NCBI GenBank assembly: GCA_023053545.1
Contig: JAKZAN010000007.1
Location: 9,176,001 to 9,240,000 of the forward strand
DNA from: Lepidurus packardi
Lineage: Eukaryota > Arthropoda > Branchiopoda > Notostraca > Triopsidae
Direction: 5' to 3'
Length of the DNA: 64,000 bases
Made by a program: the position numbers and the translations under genes. Under the pieces are notes generated by a model. It had not been told where the DNA came from. It saw only the letters and a list, made by a program, of their open reading frames with translations, and ran no database searches. Below are positions 10,259 to 20,420 of this stretch, piece by piece; positions within the stretch are counted from its first letter, which is position 1, and each line of letters begins with the position of its first letter.

Positions 10259-12935
10259 TTACCGGGCAGCGTCGCTAGTGGGTTCCCGCTTCATTTCTTT
10301 GTCTGCAACTACTTCCTTTCCAATATCCAAGTTCTCGGCAGTGTTTAACGTACTCCACCAATTAGCAATGGCTCCTTTGGCTTGGGATAAAGCTCCGCCT
10401 ACAAGAATGCATTGCCCACACACAAATCATCCAACCGTAAAATCCACCACAAATTAGATAAACACTTACCAACCGCTTTCCCAGTTTGAACCACAACTTT
10501 CCCCGTACTAGCAGCAGCTGTGGCTAATTTCCGTCCATTCTCTGTGGTTTGCATAGTACTAAAACCCCCCAAAAAGCAACATAAAACGCCTGACATTTCC
10601 CTCATTCTGATGGTTCATACTGAGAAATCCGCAGTTTCATATCGGCAACGCTTAATTGACCGGAAAATGGATGACGTGATAAAACTTCTCCCAATGCTGG
10701 ATGTGGTTCAGATTCTGCCCAACATTCATAATTACGTGTGCATCTCCATGTTTGAATAAACGCAATATTATAATCCTCCAACTCTTTGGCACTATCTAAA
10801 AAAAATTCCACAAAATATTACTAAATTTGATTCTAAATCAATTCTCCTCTCTAAGGATTCAGATTGCTACCCATTAATAACGATGTCTTCAACATTTGAA
10901 GCAAATAAGCCTTCATTTCAGCTCGCACCCAGTCCTCTCCGCCTTCCCAGCCCACTCCTTCCAAGAAAATATCATGTCGGTCTTGGTTAACGTGCTTTAA
11001 CAGATGCTCTGCAAAACGCAAATCAGCTGTAGTCAAATGCAAGATTCGGCGCAGTTCTGGATCAAAGATTTCGAGGTTCCCCGCTTCAACCTGCACGAAA
11101 ATCCTTTAAAGTAAAAGAAAATCCGTTTTCCCGAGTTGAAATCGCGTTTTACTTCGACTATGACGTCGAATAACCCCTTTTTCTGCTTAAAAAGCACGTT
11201 GGTGGCCCCCACCACATACCCACGTACTCGGATATCGCCCAGCGAGTCCATGTACGATAAGGATAGATAAGGATGGCACAAATAGCCCTAATTTTCCGGG
11301 AAAATACGAAGTATTACAAGGAAGTTTACAAAAATGTGGCTTTTTGTGAATTTTTTTTACGTTATTGAAGATTTTTAGTGGGAATCCGCATTCTTCATTC
11401 CTCAAACCCGCCATTTTGGAAGGCGAGATGTAGCCAGAGATGTCTTTGCCCTCCACGTACGACAAATCTTCGCAACTGGAAGTGTTTATGTTCTCCAAAC
11501 TGTCTTTTCGCTCCACATTGCCATTACTGCCTATCTTGTCCCACGCTCCAGACAAGCGATCCTTCCACTGGGTCAGTTTGGAGGACAAACTCGACACGCT
11601 TTCGGAGGAAGACAAACTCGTGCTGTCTTTCCTCTCCTCCAGCTTTAAAAGATCGTCCAAAGACGTCATCACATCAGGAACCGAAGGCCTTTTTTCCTTC
11701 GTGTCAGCTGCAGTATTGCAAATGTGAGCAGGACTTAAGTTGGGCGTGCACTGGCGACTAAGAAAATAAGCAAGTGGTCAGCAAACAGGGAAGGTAGGAG
11801 GCATTTTACCTGAGCAGGGTGGATTCTTGCAGACCGTTCTCGATCAAACCAGGGAAGAGGGACAAAAGAGCTAAAATACTGGAACAGAGCGGCTGAACAG
11901 GAGACTGGAAAAACAAAACCCGTTTTTCGAGTAAAAGCAACTTAAAAAGCTGCATAACTTTGTGGCGGAACCGAATAACCAAGTCACGTGCTGATAAACC
12001 TATAAAAAAAAAGTTTCAATCAATTTAATTGAATTATTCGAAAGAAATTGAACCAACCGAAGGGAATTGAAACGTACCAACGAAGAGCTGGGACAGGTTG
12101 ATGTTTTCTTGACTAAGACATGATTGCAAGTTATGGTATGCGTCTTGGAGAAGGGAAACTTGACTAAAATCGCCTTCTCGGAAATACGCGTGCGTTATTA
12201 GAGACATTTTCACCTAAAAGTATTGATTTGAGGTTCAATTTCGAGAGAATTTCGAGGGAATTGCAAGTGAATTTCGGTTTAAAATGAAGAAATATACTTG
12301 GATATGGCCGTAGAGAGGGACAGTACTTAAAACACAGACGGATTTCTGGACTGAGCTCCTCGTAATATCAGCGGTTCGTTTGGTTAGTTTCTAAAGCGTA
12401 AGTTGAAGGATTTGAAATAAATGTTGGGAAAGTTTTATGAATCTATTTCTTTTGAAAATTACTTTTAAGAGAAAAACTTACTTGTGCATCGATCTGACGA
12501 TAGCATGAGATACCGAAGACGGTTTTGCCTTCTTCGGTGAGAGATGGGAGATGGAAATAGACCGTATCTTCAGTGTAGTTATGGGAACCGTCCGGCAACG
12601 CTAAAGAAGCTATATGTCGCCAAGGTTCTGGAGTATCTCCCGATTCTGGACTGGAGCCTGGGATCAATGGTGGATATGCGTATTCAACCTAGTTTTAAAG
12701 AAAAGAGATGACTAAATTAAAACAAAAAATGGATATAATTGTTAGTTTTTACTTGGCATCCTTTTTTGTGATGGAAGCCCACAACTACCAAGTGTAGAAT
12801 TGGACCAGTTTCTGGATCTATAGCTTCTGAATTATCCGGAATTATATTAGAGTTTTCAATGCATTGGAGAAGATGTTCTTGTTTGTTTATTGGTTCTCGC
12901 CCTTCCAAATTGGCACTGGAAACGAGCTGACTCAT
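10259..12935 (-). CDS. AVL9: AVL9 homologue (DENN-like late secretory protein)
   Basis: Predicted 654 residues (human AVL9 about 648). Eleven exons in transcript order: 12753-12935, 12482-12688, 12298-12390, 12078-12213, 11810-11999, 11361-11757, 11153-11287, 10871-11090, 10621-10795, 10470-10558 and 10259-10398. AVL9 has a DENN-like fold and acts in late secretion and cell polarity. Hallmarks: LHLVVVGFHHKKGCQ followed by YPPLIPG, LALPDGSHNYTEDTVYFHLP, FGISCYRQI, SVQKSVCVLS, VRGYVVGATNVLF, TTADLRFAEHLLKHV and VVVQTGKAVG near the C terminus. The middle exon (11361-11757) is acidic and Ser-rich, as in the family's variable linker. The ATG at 12935 is inferred: an in-frame stop lies upstream at 13008-13010, and a 5' UTR exon near 13060 is likely. 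It is divergent from the ATP synthase epsilon gene. Confidence 0.92.
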
Positions 12936-13277
12936 ATTAGATTCTTTGCCCTGCAAGGGATTCTTTAGAAAGTCCACTTGGTCTGTGTTTGATTCAATGG
13001 TTATTCTTTAAATAATTAAAACTTTAATTAATCAACTAACTCAGATAGTTTTAGTAAACTTACTAAGACTGGTAATGTTGTTTTTCAAGTATCAAAGAAC
13101 ATTTTACGCACTATGCCCTACGTTGGGGTCCGTTTACTGACGTGTACGCCATCTAACCATGACAATGGAAAACCTTAAGAGAATCCTGGAAGCACCTCCC
13201 CTTTGCTCCTCCTTCCGTGATTTCTGGCTACTTCCGTTTGTCGTGTACGTTTTCCAGCGTAAAAACATTTCCTAAAA
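12936..13277. promoter_or_regulatory. Probable bidirectional promoter, AVL9 / ATP synthase epsilon
   Basis: Only 342 bp separate the two divergent start codons. No TATA-like box is evident at a suitable place for the plus-strand gene. The stretch includes a likely AVL9 5' UTR intron (a TAGTAAG-type donor on the minus strand near 13060 and an acceptor near 13006). Core elements cannot be placed by eye, so this is an inference from geometry. Confidence 0.4.
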
Positions 13278-13589
13278 ATGGCATTCTGGCGTCAAGCAGG
13301 TCTCTCGTAAGTAGAATTCATTCTTAAAATTGCTAGGAGGGAATTTTAATTGATCGGAAGTTATATTATAGTTACATCCAATATTCCGCCATTTCGGCCA
13401 AGATTGTGCGGAGGGCCCTGAAAGCTGACTTGAAAGCAGATGCCTTGAAAAAGGAGGAACAACACGCCCGAGTCACATTATGGAAAGACGGAAAACCGAT
13501 CAGTAAGATACTTTGGTTCATCTTGTTTAAGTTCCGTGAAATTATTCTATGTATTTTTGTTGAATTATTTTATAGACGCCAAAGATTAA
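13278..13589 (+). CDS. ATP5F1E: ATP synthase subunit epsilon, mitochondrial
   Basis: Predicted 57-residue protein from three exons: 13278-13306, 13372-13502 and 13576-13589. The N terminus MAFWRQAGLSYIQYSAISAK matches the mitochondrial epsilon-subunit signature (WRQAGLSYI, then an Ala/Lys-rich helix). Length fits the family (about 50-60 residues). This is the small epsilon subunit of the F1 central stalk, working with gamma and delta; it has no cleaved presequence. The last exon adds only four residues and the stop. The ATG context is AAAAATGGC. Too short and split to be obvious as one open frame. Confidence 0.92.
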
Positions 13590-13990
13590 GTTGAGCGCTA
13601 TGTTTAGAACAGAACATCCAAAATCACTTCTATCTAGAAGGGTAGGTTTGGACTGTTTCCTCCAGATTTTGGCATTTTGCTATTTGGAACGCATGGTCAT
13701 AATCAACTAACCTTAATCAATACTTTTGCTGTTTGAAACCACAAATAAGAACTAACCAGTTTGAATCAGTAATGATTTTGCGTTTTGCGCAATCTGAACT
13801 ACCCTAACGCAATGCTTTTGATCTTGTAGGAGCTGCCCAATAGTTTTATCTGGAAATGGTACAACGTTGCGGATTGTAGAATTGAGCCCTTACACGTGAA
13901 AATACATACAGATTCAATGTAGAACCAAATTTGTACAACGAAATGGAGCGATGACTTCTTTTTATCACTTTCAAGTGTTTATACATTTGA
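13590..13990. other. Convergent 3' spacer
   Basis: Between the stop of the ATP synthase epsilon gene (+) and the stop of the membrane-protein gene (-). It should hold both 3' UTRs and poly(A) sites. No conserved coding frame or repeat is seen. Confidence 0.4.
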
Positions 13991-15491
13991 CTAATAATGG
14001 CGAGCAAGGAAGTACAGTCCAGTTAACGTTAAAGGTACACCTGCGAGGCTGGAGATCAATGCTAGCGAGACTTGAGGCCGGAAAACCACGCTTCCAATCG
14101 GTTCTAATACTAACAAGGACCAGAAAATGCCCGTCAACGGTAACGCGCTGCACCCAACAGCAAATGGCCAAACAAATGACTTGCTGTGCTCAATCAAGTA
14201 CAGATAGGTACCGATATACACGAGCCAGGCCACCCCAAAAGGCCAACCTAGCGCTGATACTTTTCCGCACTCTGGCACCGTTGAAAAATGACAACTCAGG
14301 CCGCCGTCCGTTAGCGATAGCATATCTCCCACGGAAGAACCCTAACAGATAACCTTGATTTTCTTTCTGTTAAAGATTAGGGACAAAAAGATAATTAATA
14401 AAAAACGCAGATACCTTTCCTATGATTCTAAAACAGTCTGTCCAACACAACGCAAGTATAACCATTACGGCAGTTAGATGACTAAAAATTGTGTTCGCAA
14501 ACCGACTTCCGGGAGTCTACAAAACAGTATATACTATTATTACCCATACATCGTTCTGAAAGAGAGTAAATTGGGTAAGTGAACCCAAAGCATACATGTG
14601 AAATGCTCTTCAAGGAGTGCACGAAGAGTCCGATCCCGCCTGCGGCTATAATAACCCACAAGGTGTTGGTTTCGTAGTCCCAAGGCCCCCGATCGCTTTC
14701 CGGCGAAATCCATTCACTTCCGCGGCACCAGAATCTAGAAAACAAAATACATATCTAAAATAAAAATAAAAATTGAACACTGGGGAAACAAAATGGGTCC
14801 TGTACTACCGATTAGCGAGTTGGAGGTCCATTCCAAGGAATACGCCAATCATAAACAACGCCACGCTTAGCCCCTCCTTCATTTCGATTCCTAGTGTCAA
14901 TGCAAGTCAACTCATGTTCAACTTTGAATATCTCAGTAAATTAAAGAAGTATAACTAAAGAAGGTTAAATTTACCTTGTGGATGCTTTAGCATGTGTAAG
15001 AATACCGCAAAAGGAAAGACGAGCATGTAAATCGAGTCTTGGAAATGACAAGGCACTCGTTTTCGATCCATTGCGTAGAACATCATTATCGCGGCTAATC
15101 CGAGTCCTATTCCGTTTTTCGCTGCTGGGCGCCAATTAGTGGCTTTCCACGTGAAGGATTTATCCCAAAATAATCGCAAACTACCCAAGCAGGATAATAC
15201 AATGACGGCAAAGAGTGAAACGAAAAGCACCGCGGAGTAGGCATCTCCTTGTAAATTGACGGCTTGGAGATAGACCGGAAGTAGTAAGACCAATGTCAAC
15301 ACCGAAGTAGCGTGCAAAACCGCTAGGGGAACTTGGACTGACCACAACCTTGTATTTGGAGCCTTAATACGCTTATTTGAACGGGAAGGCCCCTTTTCTG
15401 GCATTTGTAACAGAACATCACTCTCACAAGTTTCATTGTTGTCGGGATTCGCCGTTTTCAGTTCAAAAGGTTCGCTTTCCTTGGCCGCCAT
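13991..15491 (-). CDS. Multipass membrane protein, DMT-transporter-like
   Basis: Predicted 396 residues. Exons: 14975-15491, 14809-14890, 14596-14734, 14415-14516 and 13991-14341, all GT-AG with closing phases. A polar N-terminal tail of about 45 residues, rich in Glu and Asn, precedes at least eight to ten hydrophobic segments. The ends of both halves show the pattern of a helix, a short charged turn and a helix that closes repeats of drug/metabolite transporters (for example GIEMKEGLSVALFMIGVFLG in the first half and LALISSLAGVPLTLTGLYFL at the C terminus). Between the halves is a hydrophilic Trp/Cys-rich loop (WCRGSEW, then GPWDYETNTLW). The exact family was not recognised. DMT or EamA-like is an inference from topology. 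It is convergent with the ATP synthase gene and in tandem with FBXL4. Confidence 0.6.
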
Positions 15492-15865
15492 TTTCTTTTG
15501 GATCTAAACTGGCCCTGTATGTAACAACAGCTATACTAAGCTATACAACACCAACACGTTTGAGGTTGAGGCAATTTCAATCCTGGCTAACTGAAATTTG
15601 AGCTTGGTTATGTGCTTTTGGTACAATACAAACACACTCTGGTGCATTATTCATGACACGACATACAACACACCGGGACAAGCGCGGCTGATTAGTTGGC
15701 CTGCGACGTCAGAAACACCATCACGAATACGTGATAAGATTGTATTAGAATAAGGATTGAAGGTTGAAAACGCGTCGAAAACTTAAGCCCTACTTCCCTT
15801 CGCAGTCATGACTTGACTGCCCTGCATCGAGTGGACCCAAAGAAAAAGGTTCGATCGTTTTGCTC
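15492..15865. other. Spacer upstream of the DMT-like gene
   Basis: Holds the presumed promoter of the minus-strand membrane-protein gene and the 3' UTR of FBXL4. No coding signal or repeat is seen. TGACGTCA-like half sites occur near 15704 and 15722, but the evidence for function is weak. Confidence 0.35.
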
Positions 15866-18800
15866 CTACTCCACCGCAAGGTTGGGTACTGAGTTTATCG
15901 CCTCAGGCGAAAGCGAATATTTGATGGAAACATGAGAAAATTGCTCGCGCCAAGTGTTCACGTGGTCTTCGCGTATCAAACCGCAGTAACTGATGTCCAA
16001 TAGTTTGAGGAAATGACAGCTGCACAAAACCCTAACAACAATTATTAAAATTTTTTAATCTTCGCATTTCCTTAACATAAAGTTATCTCTTATTGCTCAT
16101 ATCTCTTATCTCTCTTAATTTACAACAATTATTAAAATTTTCCAATTATTGCATTTCCTTAACATAAAGTTACCTCTTATCTCTCTTAATTTAACGTAGT
16201 ACACCTTAATCCATCTCAATCCATCGTAACATCGGTTAGTAGTTCTAAATCCATTTTAATCCATCTTAATCTATCTTAAATTATCTTAGGGTGCGTTCCA
16301 ATTGGCGACTCAAACCCGGGTTGAAGAGGGTTTTCAACTCGGGTTCCAGAACTCGCCTGTTTCAAGTGGCCAAACCCGGGTTCAAAGCGGAGTTTGGGGA
16401 AGGGTTGTTTGGATCAGGGTTGAATACAGCAGAAGCGAGTTGGGGGACGTTTCGCGTCTGGGTGCTAGGTGGAGCCGTGGTTCCATGTAAACAAAACAAA
16501 GCTTTTCAAGCATTTTTCCTCTTTTCGTTTACTATATTATCTTATTGTATCATCACATAAAAATATATTTTTTTAGAAATACTATCCTTTCCTTAAATTT
16601 TCACTTTTAAATTTTAAATGAAGTAGTATTGTATCATGGAGTGCAATACAGCGATTCATTGTCTCTGATTGTACAATCGATTGTACTGTGTCATTGTACA
16701 ATCGATTTGTACTGTGTCACTGTACAATCGATTGTACTGTCATTGTGCAATCGATTCCAACCATAACCCGATTGAATAGTACATGTGCGTATTGGGACGC
16801 GGGTTTACTCAACCCGAGTTCAGAAAACTCAACTCCCTAGTCGAGTTCGCAATTGGAACGCACCCTTAATGCACCAAGAAGCTTTATACTGTACCTATAA
16901 ACGGCATTAGGTGTTATGGAACTGCAGCCAAGAAGGTCTAAAAGTTCCAATGCTTTGCAGTAAGTGGCAAGGGTAATTAACTCCGTATCGGTTACGATTC
17001 GCACGGCGGTCAGGAATAGTTTGCGTAAATGAGGTAGCGAAGATATTAACTGGCAAAGGCTGCCGCCATTGGCGGGCAAACCCGCGCACCAGCCCAAGTC
17101 CAGGTCTTGGAGTGAATTCAGGGTAGAAAGAGCTACTAAACCCACGCCGCTTAAGTATTTCCCTCGCCAAACGTTCAACGACTGCAAATTCCTATTATGC
17201 TGCTGTAACAGGAGACATATTTCATCTGTGTTCTCCAAATATATACAACAGTCTATAAAAAGGGAGTTTTTTTCTGGTTTAATATCCCCAGATTGATGAC
17301 AAAAAAAGACAAAAAATGACAAAAGAAGACCTAAGAAAGGAGAGTTCGTTTACCTAAAGATAAATACTCCAAACATGGATTACTCTGGAGAATGCTTATC
17401 AAAGCACGGATTTCAACCGTCGATCGGTCCAAGACTAGTCGCCGTAAATTGACTAGGTTTGATAAACTCCAGAATCCGGATATATTCGCTTCAAGGCCGT
17501 TCAAGTCCAATACTGCAACGTAAAAAACGCAAAGTAGTAATGGGGTGACTGTGAGTCACTTTGAGTCACAGTCAGTTACTGAGTCAGAAGGTCGAAAGTC
17601 ATCGAATTACACAGCGAGCACAACACTGGGGAAATCTTACCTTCCAGTAACGGGCAACACTTGGAAAGGGTTTTGAGGCATTCTTCAGTGACGAAACTGC
17701 AGCTGCTTAGCCTAAGAACCCTCAACTTGGGACCGAATTTCCTCATAAAACTGTGAATTAAACGTGAACATTATAAACTAGAATTTTCTTTTTTAATATG
17801 AATTACCTCTGGAATTCTGAAGGCGAAATTTTGTTATGTTGACCGCACCAGGACAGATCAAGTCGCTGTAAATGAATAGCTCTGTTAGCCAACCAACGTA
17901 AAGTTGCATTAGTAGCCACGTTCCAATAAGGCTAGATAATAACATAGAAAACGACAAAAAAATGGCCCAAAAAAGGACAAATTGGACGTATGAAATTATC
18001 AAGAATATTCAATTAAATATTCAAGAAAGTGAAATTAGCAAAAGAATATTCAATTAAATATTCAAGAAAATGAAATTAGCAAGAATATTCAATAAATATT
18101 CAAGAAAATGAAATTAGCAAGAATATTCAATTAAATATTCAAGAAAATGAAATTAGCAAGAGTATTCAATTAAATATTCAAGAAAATGAAATTAACAAGA
18201 ATATTCAATTTTACCTGGAAATTCACCGCGGAATATAAAAGCGGATCTGACGCAGCTTCTTTTAAGGATCGACTCGTCCGAGAAATTGCACAAAGCGACC
18301 GAAGATCGAGCAATTCCAAAATATACCGAATTACTTCCACCTAACAATACAATTCTTGTGTTTATTATTTTGAATAATTACTCAATAGTTTCTGAATTGT
18401 ATTATTATTTTATTATTATTAAAGGAAAAGTTAAAATAATAAACGTTATTACTGGCAATGCTTCTAATGTATAACCAGGATTGTCATATTCTGCCACCAG
18501 GTTTAATTGCAATTGGGATTTTAGAAGATTTTGGAGCTCTTTCTCAAAGTTCTTCCATGTGGCTACCAAATCCGTGTTAGGAATTAGATCAAGTCTGAGT
18601 TCCAACACTTTCTCGGTTATCCCAATAGCATCCAAGTGCAGTTTCCTTTTTTCTAGACGTTCTTCCAAGGTTCCTGTGAGGCGAATAGCATCAAATTCAG
18701 GGTAATAGTCCGACAGCAATGAATTGAACTCAAGGCGAACCACCCTGTTTTGGAAAAGGTTGGGAATTTGGGATTACACGTTGTAAATGTTGGGAAAAAG

Positions 18801-19322
18801 GAGTTTACTTTACAGAAAACTGAGCTTTTCGTAAGCAGGGCGAGAAAGTACGCGAATGATGACCAACGTAAGAAGGTTCGCTTTCAAAAAGCAATTGCCA
18901 ACGCCCTTCACCGTTCCCACCCCATATTCGAACCACGCTGCCTGGGTTGTAGGTCTCATAGACGCAGATTTTAGAGGGAAAAACGGGTTCTTCGAACTCT
19001 ACCTCTATGAAATCACTGCTGGAGATAAGACTACTGGCATGGTGAGGGGCAATGGGAGGGAAAATGGCATACTCTTCCTGCCACCAAGGTCCATAAGTTC
19101 TCTAGAATAAAAAAAAACAGTTTAGAATAGCGAGAAGGGTTATTGGAATCTTAAACTATGAACTACGGGAGCATAGGTAGCAGCGAAATCTCCATAAGAA
19201 GGGAAAACGGTTGGCTTTCCAATAATATTCAAGGCAGCGTAGGAAAATCCTCTTAAACTTCCATACTGAGAGCTGCAATCCAATATTCTGCTCACGAACT
19301 GTTCTATAAGGTGATTTGGCAT
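15866..19322 (-). CDS. FBXL4: F-box/LRR protein FBXL4 homologue
   Basis: Predicted 601 residues (human 621). Exons: 19167-19322, 18809-19101, 18453-18744, 18215-18340, 17807-17931, 17641-17750, 17354-17512, 16895-17273 and 15866-16031. FBXL4 is a mitochondrial outer-membrane F-box protein of an SCF ubiquitin ligase that restrains mitophagy. The discoidin-like N-terminal domain shows SSQYGSLRGFSYAALNIIGKP, RTYGPWW, VYETYNPGSVVRIW and VVRLEFNSLLSDYYPEFDAI. The F-box follows at about residues 241-285 (ALPVEVIRYILELLDLRSLC), then leucine-rich repeats including LQDLDLGWC and LRKLFLTAVRIVTDTEL. The ATG at 19322 lacks the longer N terminus of vertebrate FBXL4, so an extra 5' exon is possible. The last intron (16032-16894) contains a transposon-like insertion, and the F-box intron contains a minisatellite. 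Confidence 0.9.
16036..16195. repeat. Tandem duplication of about 87 bp in an FBXL4 intron
   Basis: A block beginning CAACAATTATTAAAATTTT and ending TCTCTTAATTT occurs at about 16036 and again at about 16123. Both copies contain CATTTCCTTAACATAAAGTT. It is followed by a stretch of degenerate CCATCTTAAT-like repeats up to the MITE boundary at 16288. Confidence 0.75.
16289..16865. mobile_element. MITE-like element, 577 bp, TTA target duplication
   Basis: The ends are inverted: GGGTGCGTTCCAATTGGCGA at 16289 and its near reverse complement ending at 16865. Homology extends imperfectly inward for about 60 bp (ACTC-ACCCGGGTT on the left, ACCCGAGTT-CTCAACTC on the right). The element is flanked on both sides by TTA (16286-16288 and 16866-16868), the target-site duplication typical of PIF/Harbinger elements. 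No transposase frame is present, so it would be non-autonomous. The superfamily assignment rests on the TSD and TIR only. It sits in the last intron of FBXL4. Confidence 0.75.
16660..16758. repeat. Palindromic 27-bp minisatellite inside the MITE
   Basis: Four consecutive units of GATTGTACAATCGATTGTAC type, separated by TGTGTCAT or TGTCAT. The unit core is itself self-complementary (TGTACAATCGATTGTAC). Late units vary by single bases (an inserted T, or TGTGCAATCGATTCC). Confidence 0.8.
18001..18208. repeat. Minisatellite of about 40 bp, five copies, in an FBXL4 intron
   Basis: Units read AGAATATTCAATTAAATATT followed by CAAGAAAATGAAATTAGCA, repeated about five times with small indels and single-base changes. 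The array occupies most of the intron between the F-box exon and the first LRR exon. No coding role is seen. Confidence 0.9.
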
Positions 19323-20420
19323 CCTTTTGTAGTTGAAATTACTCGAAGAACTCTATGTCCATGCCTGTTGAGAATACAGAACAGCTAAGAATCATAAATA
19401 ATATTAATATTGTAGATTTTCACTGTATATCCCTTGTACATCCCGACACGTAAGCCTAAACTATTAGTTAAATATGTCATTGAAGATATAGTTACCCGTA
19501 AAAGTTGATTTATTCTCGTCCTACTGTCATTTCCCCCCAAACACGTGAAGATTTCATTGTTGGTAAACAGCCAAATTGTCTGCCTAATAGGCGAAATCCA
19601 AAGCACGTCCGAAAGAACATACTAAAGTGCGAAATCGCTTTGCGAAACACATTTGCCGCAAAGTTTAATTGATTACTGCAATTGAACTTTCCAATTAATC
19701 TTCCAATGTGTTTCAATAATCAAATTCAGCAATACAAAGTTCTGGGCATTAAATAATTCATGTGTTTTTCACACTATACACAAAAAGGCCTCAAATTAAA
19801 TAAAGTGCCTCGTAAATTAAATAAAGCTTCTGAAATGTCCAGGCGATCTAAACATGTTTTCTTTAGCCTTTGATGCCCCTTAATGCAAACGGTCGTATCT
19901 GACGACGTTTTGTTCCGTATTTCCAAAATAGATTATTTGTTTATTTTATTTATATTTATTTTGTTTTGTTTATTTTATTTGTTTATATGTTTATTGTTTG
20001 TATTGTTTATTTGTTTATATTTATTGTTTGTATTGTTTATATTATTTATTTGTTTATATTGTTTATATGCTTTATATGTTTATTTTATTTACTTTATTTA
20101 GTTTTTGATTATTTTATTTATTTCCAAAATAGATTACGGTAGCCTTTCTATCTTTTGTTGGCAAATATAATCGTTAGCCCAGCTGGACAGGCGAAACCCG
20201 AAGCAGGCTCGAAAGAACTACTGAAGTACGAAACCACTTTGCCACCAAGTTCAAATGATTACTGCAATTTATTTTCCCTTGTCTTTCAACAGTCAGATTA
20301 CAAAGTTTTTAGCGCATTAAGTAATTCCTGTGTTTTTCTCATTATACATCTAAAAGCCTCAAAATTAAATAAAGCGAATCATAACCTCCCTTCCTTGCCT
20401 TCCACCAACATAACCATGAT
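19323..20420. other. FBXL4-EXOC8 spacer with a split duplication
   Basis: Contains the presumed FBXL4 promoter and the EXOC8 3' UTR. Two diverged copies of a block of about 240 bp (19560-19800 and 20155-20400) flank a T-rich TTTATTTG-type tract. No gene is seen in the rest. Confidence 0.5.
19560..20400. repeat. Diverged direct duplication around a TTTATTTG tract
   Basis: Shared landmarks in order: AGGCGAAA-CC-AAGCA, CGAAAGAAC, TACTAAAGTGCGAAA (or TACTGAAGTACGAAA), GATTACTGCAATT, TACAAAGTT, CATTAA-TAATTC-TGTGTTTTTC and CAAATTAAATAAAG. The copies are offset by about 600 bp. The low-complexity tract between them (about 19925-20118) is bounded on each side by TTTCCAAAATAGATTA, suggesting its own internal expansion. 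Confidence 0.75.
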
